Source: Cyanobium sp. CZS25K
Lineage (GTDB): Bacteria; Cyanobacteriota; Cyanobacteriia; PCC-6307; Cyanobiaceae
NCBI GenBank assembly: GCA_030373325.1
Contig: JAUCZB010000002.1
Coordinates: 124,001 to 188,000 of the forward strand
Direction of reading: 5' to 3'
DNA: 64,000 nt
Below, piece by piece: positions 15,887-24,870 of the stretch (position 1 is the stretch's first letter; the number at the start of each line of letters is the position of its first letter). Below the pieces are notes generated by a model, which saw only the letters and a program-made list of their open reading frames with translations, did not search any database and was not told the origin of the DNA. The translations under genes were made by a program, and so were the position numbers.

Positions 15887-17171
15887 GCCGATGGCTCAGC
15901 CAGGCTGCGTGCGCTTGCTCCAGGGCAGGGGCGGGGCCCACCAGGCTCAGGGAGGGGCAGGCGAGCCAGCGGCGGGCGGCGGCCCGCAGATCCTCCGCGC
16001 CGAGGCCGGGGGCCCGCTCCAGCACCCGGCGCACGTGGTCGGACGGCAGGCCATGGCTGAGCACCAGCGCCAGGCGTTCCGCGATCTGGGAGCAGGTCTG
16101 CCGACCCATGGCGTCCTGGCCCTGGAATTTCGCCAGGGCCAGCAGCCGTGCCCCCTCCTCGAGGGGCTCCTCCAGGAGCCGCTGCCATTCCTCCAGCAGG
16201 CAGGCGGTGGCTTCCGCCGCCCGCTCGGCCGAGGTGGACAGGTGCATGACGAAGGGCGGAGCGCCGCTGTAGGCCGGCAGGTGGACCCCGACGTCGTAGG
16301 CCAGTCCGCGCTCCTCCCGCATCGTCACGAACAGGCGGCTGGACATGCCGATGCCCAGGTGCGCCTGCAGCAGGCGCAGGGCCAGGGCGTCGGGATGGCC
16401 CAGGGGAACGGTCGCGGCCCCCAGCATCAGCACCAGCTGTTCGGTGTCCTGGACCTGCAGGGCGTGACGTCCGGTGGCCGCCGGTGGACCGGCGAAGGGT
16501 TGGGGCTCCGGCGCCCGGGTGGTCCAGGGCGCTGCCGCCAGCTCCTGCTCCAGCGCCTCCCCCAGCGACGCTGAGACATCGCCGCAGAGCACCAGAACGG
16601 CGCCGTCAGCCCCGAGACCCCCCACCAGGGGGAGGAGCTGCTCGGGCCCGAGGCCGGCCAGTTCAGACTCGATCCCGAGGGGGTCATGGCCATAGGGTCC
16701 GTCGCCGTAGAGCAGCCGGCGCAGCTGGTCATGGGCCAGCTGGAAGGGGTCCTCCTTCTGGCGCTGCAGCAGCTGCAGGTTGAGCTGGCGTTCGATCGCC
16801 ACCTGCTCGGCCTCCAGCCGCGGCCGCCGTGCCATCGCCAGCAGCAGGGGCACCAGGGTGGGGGCATCATCGGCGGCGCACTTGAGGGCCAGCACCAGGC
16901 CGTCTTCGTGGGCCTCCACCCGCAGGGCGGCGCCGGCCCCCTCCACACAATCGGCCAGGGCCTCGGCGTCGAGGTCGCCGCAGCCCCGCGTCATGGTGCC
17001 GGCCAGCAGCTGGTGGGCGCCGCGACCGCCGGCGGGGTCGCGGCCGCTGCCGCCCGGAATCGCCAGGCGGGCCGCCAGGATCGCCGGCCCTGGCCGGTGC
17101 AGGATCCGCAGGGGCAGGCCCCCTTCCAGAACCTGGGTGTCCTCGGTGGTGGCGGGAGGGGAGACGCTCAT
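15873..17171 (-). CDS. M16 family peptidase-like subunit lacking the zinc motif
   Basis: A 432-residue pitrilysin-family (M16) protein of the PqqL/processing-peptidase type. Where an active member has HxxEH, this one reads [10 protein letters not shown], so it cannot bind zinc normally. Its C-terminal half keeps the Arg/Tyr region [21 protein letters not shown], which in two-subunit bacterial M16 enzymes positions the substrate for the partner. The partner is directly upstream with a 4-base overlap and does carry HFLEH, so the two probably form a heterodimer. A substrate cannot be inferred. The ATG at 17171 gives the family length; a longer in-frame extension runs antisense-like through the partner gene and was rejected. 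Confidence 0.87.
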   Translation of the reverse strand: MSVSPPATTEDTQVLEGGLPLRILHRPGPAILAARLAIPGGSGRDPAGGRGAHQLLAGTMTRGCGDLDAEALADCVEGAGAALRVEAHEDGLVLALKCAADDAPTLVPLLLAMARRPRLEAEQVAIERQLNLQLLQRQKEDPFQLAHDQLRRLLYGDGPYGHDPLGIESELAGLGPEQLLPLVGGLGADGAVLVLCGDVSASLGEALEQELAAAPWTTRAPEPQPFAGPPAATGRHALQVQDTEQLVLMLGAATVPLGHPDALALRLLQAHLGIGMSSRLFVTMREERGLAYDVGVHLPAYSGAPPFVMHLSTSAERAAEATACLLEEWQRLLEEPLEEGARLLALAKFQGQDAMGRQTCSQIAERLALVLSHGLPSDHVRRVLERAPGLGAEDLRAAARRWLACPSLSLVGPAPALEQAHAAWLSHRLSRR

Positions 17172-18442
17172 GCCGGCACCGCCTCCAGCAGGCAGGCCCG
17201 GGCAGGATCCAGCAGGGGCAGCACCTGTTCCTGAAGCCTGGCGGGCGTCCAGCGGTCGAGCAGCGCGAGGGGATGGTCCAGCGGTTGGCTGCGTCCCCAG
17301 AGCCGACCGCTGCCGATCAGGGACGCGACGCCGCCGGGGGATTCCAGCGAAAAGCGGTAGCCGTTGGCGACGAGTCGGCGGGCGCGCCACCACTCCTGCT
17401 CGTCCAGGGTGTCCTGGTGGAGCTCCTGCCACACCTGGCTGATGGCCCCACGCACTTCGGCCAGGTTCTCCTGGTCGCAGACGGCTTCGAGCAGGGCGAA
17501 GCTGCCCCCCTCCATGGCGTGCAGATCCAGGTCGATGCTCTCCACGATCTGCAGCCGCTCCCGCAGGCGCTCCACCAGACGGCTGCGGCGACCTTCCGCC
17601 AGCACGGTGGTGGCCAGATCCGCCCCCACCATGGCTTCCACATCGGCGGCGGGCGGCAGCCACCACACCATCAGCAGTCGGGCGGCCTCCAGCCGCGGCA
17701 CGGCCAGCCGGTGGACCCCCGGGGTGACCCGAAGGCTGGCGGGAGCCCATGGGGCGCTGGTCGGCGCCAGGGCCGCCAGAGGGCCAGCCGCGGCCCGTTG
17801 GATCAGATCGCCATCGCCCACGGCGCCGGTGAGGGCGAGAACGCAGCGACCGGCGGCGTACTGGCGGTGGTGGAAGGCGGCCATCGCCGCCGGGTCGTGG
17901 TCGAGCAGGGCCTGCCGCCGCCCGAGGATCGGCAGGCCGTAGGGATGGTCCGGACAGGCCAGGGACAGCAGCCGCTGCAGGGCCACCTCCTCGGGCTGAT
18001 CTTCGCTCTGGGCCAGCTCCTCAAGCACCACCTGGCGCTCCATGGCAAAGCTGTCCGGGTCCAGCCGGGGCTGCAGCACCAGATCCATCAACAGATCAAG
18101 GGCCTCTCCCGCCCCCTCGGGCGGCATCAGGGCGTGGAAGTGGACATCGTCAAAACCGGTGGCGGCATTGCTGCTCCCCCCCAGGGCCTCGATGCGGCGA
18201 TCGAACTCCCCGGCCGCCAGGCCATCGCTGCCCTTGAACACCATGTGTTCGAGGAAATGGGCCATGCCGCTCTCCGATGGCCCCTCAAAGGCGCTGCCGG
18301 CGCGGCACCAGAAGTCGAGGCAGACCAGGGGGGCGTCCTTGAGGTCGAGCTGCACCAGCTCGACGCCATTGGCAAGGGTGTGGCTGACGGGGGCGGCCAG
18401 ACCGGGCAGCAAGGACCCGCAACAACCCAGGGAAACGCTCAC
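17168..18442 (-). CDS. M16 family zinc metallopeptidase (catalytic subunit)
   Basis: A 424-residue M16 peptidase with the inverted zinc motif HFLEH in [15 protein letters not shown] (about 60-74) and a distal Glu further on, as in mitochondrial processing peptidase beta and PqqL. The start is the GTG at 18442, 42 bases from the divergent pcyA ATG; the first 20 residues are mildly hydrophobic with two Cys, but a signal peptide is doubtful. The C-terminal half lacks the Arg/Tyr pair that the downstream partner keeps, so the two subunits look complementary. The 3' end overlaps the partner's ATG by 4 bases. Confidence 0.88.
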   Translation of the reverse strand: MSVSLGCCGSLLPGLAAPVSHTLANGVELVQLDLKDAPLVCLDFWCRAGSAFEGPSESGMAHFLEHMVFKGSDGLAAGEFDRRIEALGGSSNAATGFDDVHFHALMPPEGAGEALDLLMDLVLQPRLDPDSFAMERQVVLEELAQSEDQPEEVALQRLLSLACPDHPYGLPILGRRQALLDHDPAAMAAFHHRQYAAGRCVLALTGAVGDGDLIQRAAAGPLAALAPTSAPWAPASLRVTPGVHRLAVPRLEAARLLMVWWLPPAADVEAMVGADLATTVLAEGRRSRLVERLRERLQIVESIDLDLHAMEGGSFALLEAVCDQENLAEVRGAISQVWQELHQDTLDEQEWWRARRLVANGYRFSLESPGGVASLIGSGRLWGRSQPLDHPLALLDRWTPARLQEQVLPLLDPARACLLEAVPA

Positions 18443-18484
18443 GGACGCATGGCAAGATCCGCATTCTGCTGTCACGACGAGTCC

Positions 18485-19237
18485 ATGGGTGAGGTCGCTC
18501 CGGCCGGAGACGGTGGCATCCACCCCCTGGTGGATGGCCTTGCCGAGCGGATCCGGCTCTGTCGCAACGATCTGCCGGATCTGGCCCCCCTGGCGATCGA
18601 CCCCGACCTGGAGGCGATCAGCGGCAGCCTGGAGGGGGATGCGCTCTACATCCGCAACGAGGTGCACCGCTGCCGGGGGATGCGCAAGCTGCACCTGGAG
18701 ACGGCGCGCCTGGGGGCCGGCCTGCAGATTCTCCACTGTGTGTTCTTCCCCGACCCACGCCACGATCTGCCTGTGTTCGGCGCCGACATCGTGGCCGGCA
18801 AGGCCGGGGTGAGCGCGGCCATCGTCGACCTCTCGCCGGTGAGGGAAGGGCTGCCCGACGCCATCGCCGAGGCCCTGCAGGCCCGCCGGCGTCCCGCCTT
18901 CGCCCAGGTGCGGGAGCTGCCGCCCTGGGGGTCGATCTTCTCGCCCCATGTGCTGTTCGTGCGGCCCGAGTCGGAGGCGGAGGAACAGGGGTTCGTCGAG
19001 GAGGTCGCCGCCTTCCTGGGCGTGCTCTCCGAAGCGGCGGCCGCGAGCCCTTCCCAGGCCCCGGATCACCCCGCTACGGTTGCCCGATGGGAAGGGCAGC
19101 TGAAGTATTGCAAGCAACAGAAACAAAACGACAAGACCCGGAGGGTGCTGGAGAAGGCCTTCAATCCCCAATGGGCCGACCGTTACATCGAGGACTTGCT
19201 CTTCGACGACCCACCGGTCCCTTCCGCAACGGTCTGA
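18485..19237 (+). CDS. pcyA: Phycocyanobilin:ferredoxin oxidoreductase
   Basis: PcyA reduces biliverdin IXalpha by four electrons from ferredoxin to phycocyanobilin, the chromophore of ApcF and phycocyanin. The 250-residue product shows the bilin-reductase fold signatures: [22 protein letters not shown] (about 55-76), [24 protein letters not shown] (about 83-106, with the catalytic His and Asp in this segment) and [14 protein letters not shown]. It ends in [13 protein letters not shown]. Length and motifs fit PcyA rather than PebA/PebB. Its last 67 bases overlap the start of devB, so they are probably on one message. It diverges from the M16 pair. Confidence 0.92.
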   Translation: MGEVAPAGDGGIHPLVDGLAERIRLCRNDLPDLAPLAIDPDLEAISGSLEGDALYIRNEVHRCRGMRKLHLETARLGAGLQILHCVFFPDPRHDLPVFGADIVAGKAGVSAAIVDLSPVREGLPDAIAEALQARRRPAFAQVRELPPWGSIFSPHVLFVRPESEAEEQGFVEEVAAFLGVLSEAAAASPSQAPDHPATVARWEGQLKYCKQQKQNDKTRRVLEKAFNPQWADRYIEDLLFDDPPVPSATV

Positions 19238-20115
19238 TCGTTGCCGGGGTGGCGGGTCTGGTGGTGCTCGGCGCAGCCATCCACCAACGTCTGCAGCCCC
19301 CCAAGGCGCCGGCCGCCGCCGTTGCCAGGCCTCCGGCGCCGGTGGAGGCCGTGGCGGCCCTGGGCCAGCTGGAACCTGAGGGTGATGTGCGCGTCCTGGC
19401 GGCGCCGATCACCGGCATCGGCGGCAGCCCCCGCATCACCGAACTTCTGGTGGTTGAGGGCGACAGGGTGCAGGCCGGCCAGCTGCTGGCCCGCTTCGAC
19501 AACCAGCCGGTCCAACGGGCGGAACTGGAACTGATCCGCACCCGGATCGCCAACCTCAGCCGCCGGCTGATCATCCAGTCCCGCGACCTGGAGCGCTATC
19601 GCAAGCTGGCCAGTGATGGGGCCTATTCGGCCGCCGATCTGGATGTGCTGGAGCAGCGCACCCTGGAGCTCCAGGGTCAGCTGCAGGAGGCCAGGGCCTC
19701 CCTTGTCAAGGCCGGCACCGACCTGGTCAACACCGAACTGAGGGCTCCGATCGCCGGCACCGTGCTGCGCATCCAGTCCCGCGTCGGGGAACGCCCTGGC
19801 GATGACGGCATCCTCGAGCTGGGTGCCAGCGATCGCATGGAAGCGTCCGTGGAGGTCTACGAGAGCGACATCGATCGGGTGCGGCTTGGCCAGGCGGTGA
19901 CGCTCACCAGCGAGAACGGCGGCTTCGACGGCAGCCTGCGGGGCACCGTCCGCCGCATCAGCCCCCAGGTCCGCCAGCGGGAGGTCCTCTCCACCGACCC
20001 CACCGGTGACGCCGATGCCCGCGTCGTCGAGGTGCGGGTGCGGCTCGATCCCTCCGATGGGGCCCGGGTCGCCTCCCTCAGCGGCCTCAAGGTGATCGCC
20101 CGCATGCAGCCATGA
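19171..20115 (+). CDS. devB: DevB-type membrane fusion protein of an ABC exporter
   Basis: A 314-residue HlyD-family adaptor that links an inner-membrane ABC transporter to an outer-membrane channel. It has an N-terminal anchor helix (about 17-37), a lipoyl-like half ([32 protein letters not shown]), a coiled-coil hairpin (about 110-180) and the second lipoyl half [13 protein letters not shown]. In heterocyst formers DevBCA with TolC exports glycolipids; the substrate in a unicellular strain is unknown. The start is the ATG at 19171 (MGRPLHRG), inside pcyA, giving a 67-base out-of-frame overlap; an earlier in-frame ATG at 19087 looks less likely because it lengthens the overlap. Confidence 0.87.
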   Translation: MGRPLHRGLALRRPTGPFRNGLIVAGVAGLVVLGAAIHQRLQPPKAPAAAVARPPAPVEAVAALGQLEPEGDVRVLAAPITGIGGSPRITELLVVEGDRVQAGQLLARFDNQPVQRAELELIRTRIANLSRRLIIQSRDLERYRKLASDGAYSAADLDVLEQRTLELQGQLQEARASLVKAGTDLVNTELRAPIAGTVLRIQSRVGERPGDDGILELGASDRMEASVEVYESDIDRVRLGQAVTLTSENGGFDGSLRGTVRRISPQVRQREVLSTDPTGDADARVVEVRVRLDPSDGARVASLSGLKVIARMQP

Positions 20116-21278
20116 CGTTCTGGCAGGGACGCCGGATCCCCCTGGCCTGGCTGCTGCTCACCCGCCAGCCCATGCGACTGGCGGTGGCCCTGGCCGGGAT
20201 CACCTTCGCCGGGATCCTGATGTTCATGCAGCTGGGCTTCAGGGACGCCCTGTTCGATTCCAGCGTCACGGTCCACAAGCTGTTCGACACCGATCTGGTG
20301 CTGGTCAGCCCGCGCACCAAGAGCTCCATCAGCATGAGCGGCTTCCCCCAGCGGCGACTGGTCCAGGCCATGGCCGATGCCGACGTGACCGGCACCACGC
20401 CGGTGCACTGGAACCTGCTGCTGTGGCGCAATCCCCAGACCAAGGCCACCCGCTCGATCCTGGCCCTGGGCTTCGAGCCCGGCGATCCCCTGTTCATCGA
20501 TCCGGCCGTCACCGCCCTGGCTCCGCGCCTTACCCAGAAGGGCCGGGTGCTCTTCGACGACCAGTCCCGGAACGAGTTCGGGCCGGTGGCGAAGTGGTTC
20601 CGCGAGGGGCGCACCGTGGAGAGTGAGGTAGCCGGAAAGCGGTTGCGGGTGGCGGGCCTGTTCACCGCCGGCGCCTCCTTCGGCGCCGATGGCAACATCC
20701 TCACCAGCCGGGAAACCTTCCTCAGCCTGCTGCCCAACACCCCGCCCGGCAGCATCGAACTGGGGCTGATCCGCCTGCGGCCCGGTGCCGATCCCGCGGC
20801 GGTGGCGCAACGGCTGCGTCGCCTGCTGCCGGAGGACGTCAGCGTGCTCACCAAGCAGGGCTTCCTCGACCTGGAGATCGACTACTGGCGCAGCAGCACC
20901 GCCATCGGCTTCATCTTCACCCTGGGCGCCGCCATGGGCTTCGTGGTGGGATGCGTGATCGTCTATCAGATCCTCTATTCCGATGTCAGCGACCACCTGC
21001 CGGAGTACGCCACCCTGATGGCGATGGGCTACAGCCTGCTGACCCTCCTCGGCGTCGTGGCCCGCGAGGGGCTGCTGCTGGCGATCTTCGGCTACCTGCC
21101 CGCCTATGGCGCCGGTCAGGTGCTCTACGGCGTCATCCATGCCGCCACCAAACTGCCGGTGGCGATGGCCGCTGATCGGGCCATCACCGTGTTCCTGATG
21201 ATCCTGGTGATGTGCATGGGATCGGCGGCCCTGGCCATGCGCAAGCTGGGCGACGCCGATCCGGCGGACATCTTCTGA
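20112..21278 (+). CDS. devC: DevC-type ABC exporter permease
   Basis: A 388-residue MacB/FtsX-like permease with an N-terminal membrane helix (about 20-42, IPLAWLLLTRQPMRLAVALAGI), a large periplasmic domain and three C-terminal helices. The conserved DevC opening motif (PLAWLLLTRQPMRL, then FAGILMFMQLGFRDALFDSS) is clear. It overlaps devB by 4 bases (ATGA) and precedes the ATPase gene devA, giving devBCA order. A 17-bp tandem duplication covers its stop codon. Confidence 0.9.
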   Translation: MTFWQGRRIPLAWLLLTRQPMRLAVALAGITFAGILMFMQLGFRDALFDSSVTVHKLFDTDLVLVSPRTKSSISMSGFPQRRLVQAMADADVTGTTPVHWNLLLWRNPQTKATRSILALGFEPGDPLFIDPAVTALAPRLTQKGRVLFDDQSRNEFGPVAKWFREGRTVESEVAGKRLRVAGLFTAGASFGADGNILTSRETFLSLLPNTPPGSIELGLIRLRPGADPAAVAQRLRRLLPEDVSVLTKQGFLDLEIDYWRSSTAIGFIFTLGAAMGFVVGCVIVYQILYSDVSDHLPEYATLMAMGYSLLTLLGVVAREGLLLAIFGYLPAYGAGQVLYGVIHAATKLPVAMAADRAITVFLMILVMCMGSAALAMRKLGDADPADIF

Positions 21279-21302
21279 GGCCATGCATCTTCTGAGGCCA
21301 TG
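21269..21302. repeat. 17-bp perfect tandem duplication over the devC stop
   Basis: The unit CATCTTCTGAGGCCATG occurs at 21269-21285 and again, without spacing, at 21286-21302. The first copy holds the last codons and TGA stop of devC; the second places another TGA and ATG in the devC-devA gap. Replication slippage explains it. It moves devA 17 bases further from devC. Confidence 0.9.
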
Positions 21303-21313
21303 ATTCCGAGCTG

Positions 21314-22057
21314 ATGACCACCCTTCTTCCCGGTTCCGTCCCAGCGTCCACCGCGACGGGCGAGTCCTTCGCCACCGTGGCGGTTCGGGGCCTCAGCCAT
21401 TGGTACGGCAGCGGCTCGATGCGGCGTCAGGTGCTGCAGGGGATCGATCTGGAGATCCATCCCGGGGAGGTGGTGCTGCTCACGGGGCCCTCCGGCTGCG
21501 GCAAGACCACCCTGCTCACCCTCGTGGGGGCCCTGCGTCAGGTGATGGAGGGTTCGGTGCGGGTGCTGGGCTGCGAACTGAACAGCTCCGGGCGCCACGA
21601 GCGTCAGCTGTTGCGCCGCAGTGTGGGCATGATCTTCCAGGGTCACAACCTGCTGCGCTGCCTCACCGCCGAGCAGAACGTGCAGATGGGGGCCGACCTG
21701 TTGCCTGATCTGGGCTACCGGGCCCGTCGCGACCTGTCCCGGGAGTGGCTGCGGGCCGTGGGGCTCTCCGACCACCTCAGCAAACTTCCCCACGACCTCT
21801 CCGGCGGTCAGAAGCAGCGGGTGGCCATCGCCCGTGCCCTGGCGGCCCATCCCCGCCTGCTGCTGGCCGACGAACCCACCGCCGCCCTCGACAGCCGCAC
21901 CGGCCGGGAGGTGGTCGATCTGCTCAAGCGCCTGGCCCGGGAGGAAGGCTGCGCTGTGCTGATGGTGACCCACGACCCCCGCATTCTTGATGTGGCCGAC
22001 CGGCTGGTGCGGATGGAGGATGGCCGCCTCTGGGCCAGTGACACCGTGGTCGGTTGA
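21314..22057 (+). CDS. devA: DevA-type ABC exporter ATP-binding protein
   Basis: A 247-residue ABC ATPase of the MacB/LolD/DevA group. Motifs are Walker A GPSGCGKTT (about 57-65), Q-loop MIFQGHNLL, signature LSGGQKQRVAIARAL, Walker B LLLADEPTAALD and the switch His in VTHDPR. It energises DevC export with the DevB adaptor. The start is the ATG at 21314 (MTTLLPGSV); about 20 residues precede the conserved core. It closes the pcyA-devBCA run; three 14-base repeats lie over its stop codon. Confidence 0.92.
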   Translation: MTTLLPGSVPASTATGESFATVAVRGLSHWYGSGSMRRQVLQGIDLEIHPGEVVLLTGPSGCGKTTLLTLVGALRQVMEGSVRVLGCELNSSGRHERQLLRRSVGMIFQGHNLLRCLTAEQNVQMGADLLPDLGYRARRDLSREWLRAVGLSDHLSKLPHDLSGGQKQRVAIARALAAHPRLLLADEPTAALDSRTGREVVDLLKRLAREEGCAVLMVTHDPRILDVADRLVRMEDGRLWASDTVVG

Positions 22058-22093
22058 GCCAGCTCTGTTGAGCCTCGTCTGTTGAGTAGGGTG
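22052..22093. repeat. Three imperfect 14-bp tandem copies over the devA stop
   Basis: GGTTGAGCCAGCTC (22052-22065), TGTTGAGCCTCGTC (22066-22079) and TGTTGAGTAGGGTG (22080-22093) repeat with a 14-base period, each carrying TTGAG. The first contains the devA stop codon. Together with the duplication at the devC stop, this shows slippage-type expansions at the ends of two adjacent genes. Confidence 0.7.
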
Positions 22094-22127
22094 GAAGATC
22101 ACAGTCTTCTCGAAGCTTTTAAGCCCT

Positions 22128-22283
22128 ATGTCGAAACGCAGGAATCTCAAGAAGGAAAAGCAGGAGCGCAACCGGGCCTATGCCCGCAAGTTCAAGAAGC
22201 GCAAGCTGCGCAACGACGGCCGCGGTGAAGGCGCCGGCAACGGCGTGACCGGCACGGCCAACAACGGCGGCGCCGCCGACTGA
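22128..22283 (+). CDS. Tiny highly basic protein (51 residues), unknown
   Basis: An ORF of 52 codons starting ATG: MSKRRNLKKEKQERNRAYAR, then KFKKRKLRND, then a Gly/Asn/Ala-rich neutral tail. The first 30 residues contain 16 Lys/Arg, which suggests RNA or ribosome binding, though this is inference. I recall near-identical short ORFs in other picocyanobacteria. It stands alone, 70 bases after devA, and a good intrinsic terminator follows 28 bases after its stop, so it looks like a monocistronic gene. Confidence 0.65.
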   Translation: MSKRRNLKKEKQERNRAYARKFKKRKLRNDGRGEGAGNGVTGTANNGGAAD

Positions 22284-22310
22284 TCACGCCGGTCCGGTCA
22301 TGGCGGCACC

Positions 22311-22338
22311 GGGGGATTCGATCGGGATCCCCCTTTTT
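22311..22338 (+). terminator. Rho-independent terminator after the small basic gene
   Basis: Stem GGGGGAT (22311-22317) pairs with ATCCCCC (22327-22333) across a 9-base loop, followed at once by five T (22334-22338). This is the cleanest intrinsic terminator in the window. It also argues against the ATG at 22340 as the start of the glycosyltransferase, since that would follow the T-run with no room for a leader. Confidence 0.8.
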
Positions 22339-22399
22339 CATGGCCTCCAGGACCGACGTCCCCCCCCGGCTTCCGCCCGCGGCCCCGCCCCGAGACCCG

Positions 22400-23338
22400 A
22401 TGTTCATCAGCGTCGTCATCCCCACCTACAACCGGCTGCCGATCCTGCGCCAGTGCCTGCAGGCCCTGGAACGCCAGGAGACCGGCGGCCCCCTGCAGGC
22501 CTACGAGGTGGTGCTGGTGGACGACGGCTCCACCGACGACACGGTCCGCTGGCTGGATGCCCACGCCACCGCCTTCCCCCACCTGCGGCTGATCCGCCAG
22601 GACCACGGCGGCCCCGCCGAAGGGCGCAACCGCGGCGTGGAGGCGGCCCATGGCGACGTGATCGTGTTCATCGACAGCGACCTGGTGGTCACCGAGCGGT
22701 TTCTGCTGCACCACGCCACCGCCCTGGCGCGGGCCTGGAAGGAGAGCGGCGATCGGCTCTGCTTCACCTACGGCGCGGTGATCAACACCCACAATTTCGA
22801 TCAGCCCACCGCCGAGCCCCACAAGCTGCGCGACCTCTCCTGGGCCTACTTCGCCACCGGCAACGTGGCCATCGACCGCCGGGTGCTGGAGCAGTCGGGT
22901 CTGTTCGACACCGGCTTCCGCCTCTATGGCTGGGAGGACCTGGAGCTGGGGGAGCGGCTGCGCCGCATGGGCGTGCGGCTGGTGCGCTGCCCCGAAGCTG
23001 TCGGCTACCACTGGCATCCGCCCCTCAGCCTCGAGCAGATCCCTGATCTGGTGCGCGTGGAGCGGGAACGGGCCCGGATGGGGCTGGTGTTCTTCCGCAA
23101 GCACCCCACCTGGCGGGTGCGGTTCATCATCCAGTACACCTGGCTGCATCTGCTGCTGTGGGAGCTGCTCACCCTCGGAGGCCTGATCAATGAACGCACC
23201 TTGCGTCCCCTGCTGCGCTGGCTGATCCGCCATGGCAAGGCGGGTCTGGCGATGGAGCTGCTGCGGCTTCCCCTCAACCGCTTCGGGGTGCGGGCCCTCC
23301 ATGCCGAAGCCCGCCAGCAGGGCCATTTGGTAAGTTGA
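22400..23338 (+). CDS. Family 2 glycosyltransferase
   Basis: A 312-residue GT-A fold glycosyltransferase: MFISVVIPTYNRLPIL at the N-terminus, the nucleotide-sugar motif VDDGSTDDT (about 37-45), a metal-binding DSD in FIDSDLV (about 91-97) and a C-terminal segment FRLYGWEDLELGERLRRMG with the usual catalytic-base ED. The C-terminal part has a hydrophobic helix (WLHLLLWELLTLGG). The ATG at 22400 aligns with the family start; an in-frame ATG at 22340 would add 20 Pro-rich residues and sits right after a terminator. The sugar and acceptor are unknown. rpsB follows after 110 bases. Confidence 0.85.
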   Translation: MFISVVIPTYNRLPILRQCLQALERQETGGPLQAYEVVLVDDGSTDDTVRWLDAHATAFPHLRLIRQDHGGPAEGRNRGVEAAHGDVIVFIDSDLVVTERFLLHHATALARAWKESGDRLCFTYGAVINTHNFDQPTAEPHKLRDLSWAYFATGNVAIDRRVLEQSGLFDTGFRLYGWEDLELGERLRRMGVRLVRCPEAVGYHWHPPLSLEQIPDLVRVERERARMGLVFFRKHPTWRVRFIIQYTWLHLLLWELLTLGGLINERTLRPLLRWLIRHGKAGLAMELLRLPLNRFGVRALHAEARQQGHLVS

Positions 23339-23448
23339 CCCAGTAACACCAACACCGCACACCTGCATGTTTCGGGTGATCCGCTGCCTTCCCTATGGCG
23401 CGGCATCCCTGGCAGGTGGAGGCCAACCCGAAACCCCCCACACCCAAC

Positions 23449-24162
23449 ATGGCTGTCGTCACTCTCTCCGAGATGATGGAAGCTGGTGCCCACTTCGGTC
23501 ACCAGACCCGTCGCTGGAATCCCAAGATGTCGCGCTACATCTATTGCGCGCGCAACGGAGTCCACATCATCGATCTCGTGCAGACCGCCGTCTGCATGAA
23601 CAACGCCTACAAATGGACCCGCAGTGCCGCCCGCAGCGGCAAGCGTTTCCTGTTCGTCGGCACCAAGAAGCAGGCCTCCGAAGTCATCGCCCAGGAAGCG
23701 GCCCGCTGCGGCGCCTCCTATGTGAATCAGCGCTGGCTGGGCGGCATGCTCACCAACTGGAGCACGATGCGGGCCCGCATCGACCGCCTCAAGGACCTGG
23801 AGCGGATGGAGTCCTCCGGCGCCATCGCCATGCGGCCCAAGAAGGAAGCGGCCGTCCTGCGCCGTGAACTCGATCGCCTGCAGAAGTACCTCGGCGGCCT
23901 CAAGAACATGCGCCGCCTGCCCGATGTGGTGGTGCTGGTGGATCAGCGCCGCGAAACCAACGCCGTGCTCGAGTGCCGCAAGCTCGACATCCCGCTCGTG
24001 TCGATGCTCGACACCAACTGTGATCCCGATCTCTGCGACGTCCCCATCCCCTGCAACGACGACGCCGTGCGCTCCGTCCAACTGGTGCTGGGCCGTCTCG
24101 CGGATGCCATCAATGAGGGCCGCCATGGAGCCCAGGATCAGCGCGGCGACGACGACGCCTGA
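23449..24162 (+). CDS. rpsB: 30S ribosomal protein S2
   Basis: S2 binds the small subunit near the Shine-Dalgarno channel with S1. The 237-residue product has all family signatures: [65 protein letters not shown] and [15 protein letters not shown], with a polar C-terminal tail. The start is the ATG at 23449 ([10 protein letters not shown]); an earlier in-frame ATG at 23395 adds non-conserved residues. tsf follows after 38 bases, the classic rpsB-tsf pair. Confidence 0.97.
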   Translation: MAVVTLSEMMEAGAHFGHQTRRWNPKMSRYIYCARNGVHIIDLVQTAVCMNNAYKWTRSAARSGKRFLFVGTKKQASEVIAQEAARCGASYVNQRWLGGMLTNWSTMRARIDRLKDLERMESSGAIAMRPKKEAAVLRRELDRLQKYLGGLKNMRRLPDVVVLVDQRRETNAVLECRKLDIPLVSMLDTNCDPDLCDVPIPCNDDAVRSVQLVLGRLADAINEGRHGAQDQRGDDDA

Positions 24163-24200
24163 GCCGTTCTCTCCCTCCCGACCTCCCCCACTCCCACCCC

Positions 24201-24860
24201 ATGGCTGAGATCACAGCGAAGCTCGTCAAGGACCTGCGCGACAAGACCGGCGCGGGCATGATGGATTGCAAGAAGGCCCTCACCGAATCCGGTGGGGATG
24301 CCACCAAGGCCGCCGAATGGCTGCGCCAGAAGGGCATCGCCACCGCCGAGAAGAAAGCTGGTCGCACGGCGGCCGAAGGTGCCGTCGGCAGCTACATCCA
24401 CACCGGTGCCCGCGTCGGCGTCCTGGTGGAAGTGAACTGCGAGACCGATTTCGTGGCCCGCGGTGAGCTCTTCCAGGAGTTGGTGCGCAACGTGGCGATG
24501 CAGATCGCCGCCTGCCCCAACGTGGAATACGTCAGCACCGACGACATTCCCCCCGAGGTGGCCGAGCGCGAGAAGTCCATCGAGATGGGTCGCGACGATC
24601 TGGCCGGCAAGAAGGAGGAGATGAAGGTCAAGATCGTGGCCGGGCGCATCGGCAAGCGCCTCAAGGAACTGGCCCTGATGGATCAGCCCTTCATCCGCGA
24701 CAACACGCTCACCGTGGGTGAGATGGTCAAGTCGGCCGCCGGCAAGACCGGCGAGAACATCCGTGTGCGCCGCTTCACCCGCTACACCCTGGGCGAGGGG
24801 ATCGAGGTGGAACAGTCGGATTTCGCCGCGGAAGTGGCGGCGATGGGCAAGGCGGCCTGA
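24201..24860 (+). CDS. tsf: Elongation factor Ts
   Basis: EF-Ts recycles EF-Tu-GDP. The 219-residue product has the N-terminal UBA-like module ([22 protein letters not shown]), the core motif [17 protein letters not shown] with the TDFV contact to EF-Tu, and a single C-terminal core subdomain ending in [22 protein letters not shown]. This is the short form usual in cyanobacteria, versus about 280 residues in E. coli. It lies 38 bases after rpsB and 10 before the next ORF. Confidence 0.97.
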   Translation: MAEITAKLVKDLRDKTGAGMMDCKKALTESGGDATKAAEWLRQKGIATAEKKAGRTAAEGAVGSYIHTGARVGVLVEVNCETDFVARGELFQELVRNVAMQIAACPNVEYVSTDDIPPEVAEREKSIEMGRDDLAGKKEEMKVKIVAGRIGKRLKELALMDQPFIRDNTLTVGEMVKSAAGKTGENIRVRRFTRYTLGEGIEVEQSDFAAEVAAMGKAA

Positions 24861-24870
24861 GCCGGAGCCG

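Noticed and set aside
22340..22399. Upstream ATG extending the GT2 glycosyltransferase by 20 residues
   Set aside because: It directly follows the T-run of an intrinsic terminator and encodes a Pro-rich non-family extension; ATG 22400 fits the family start.
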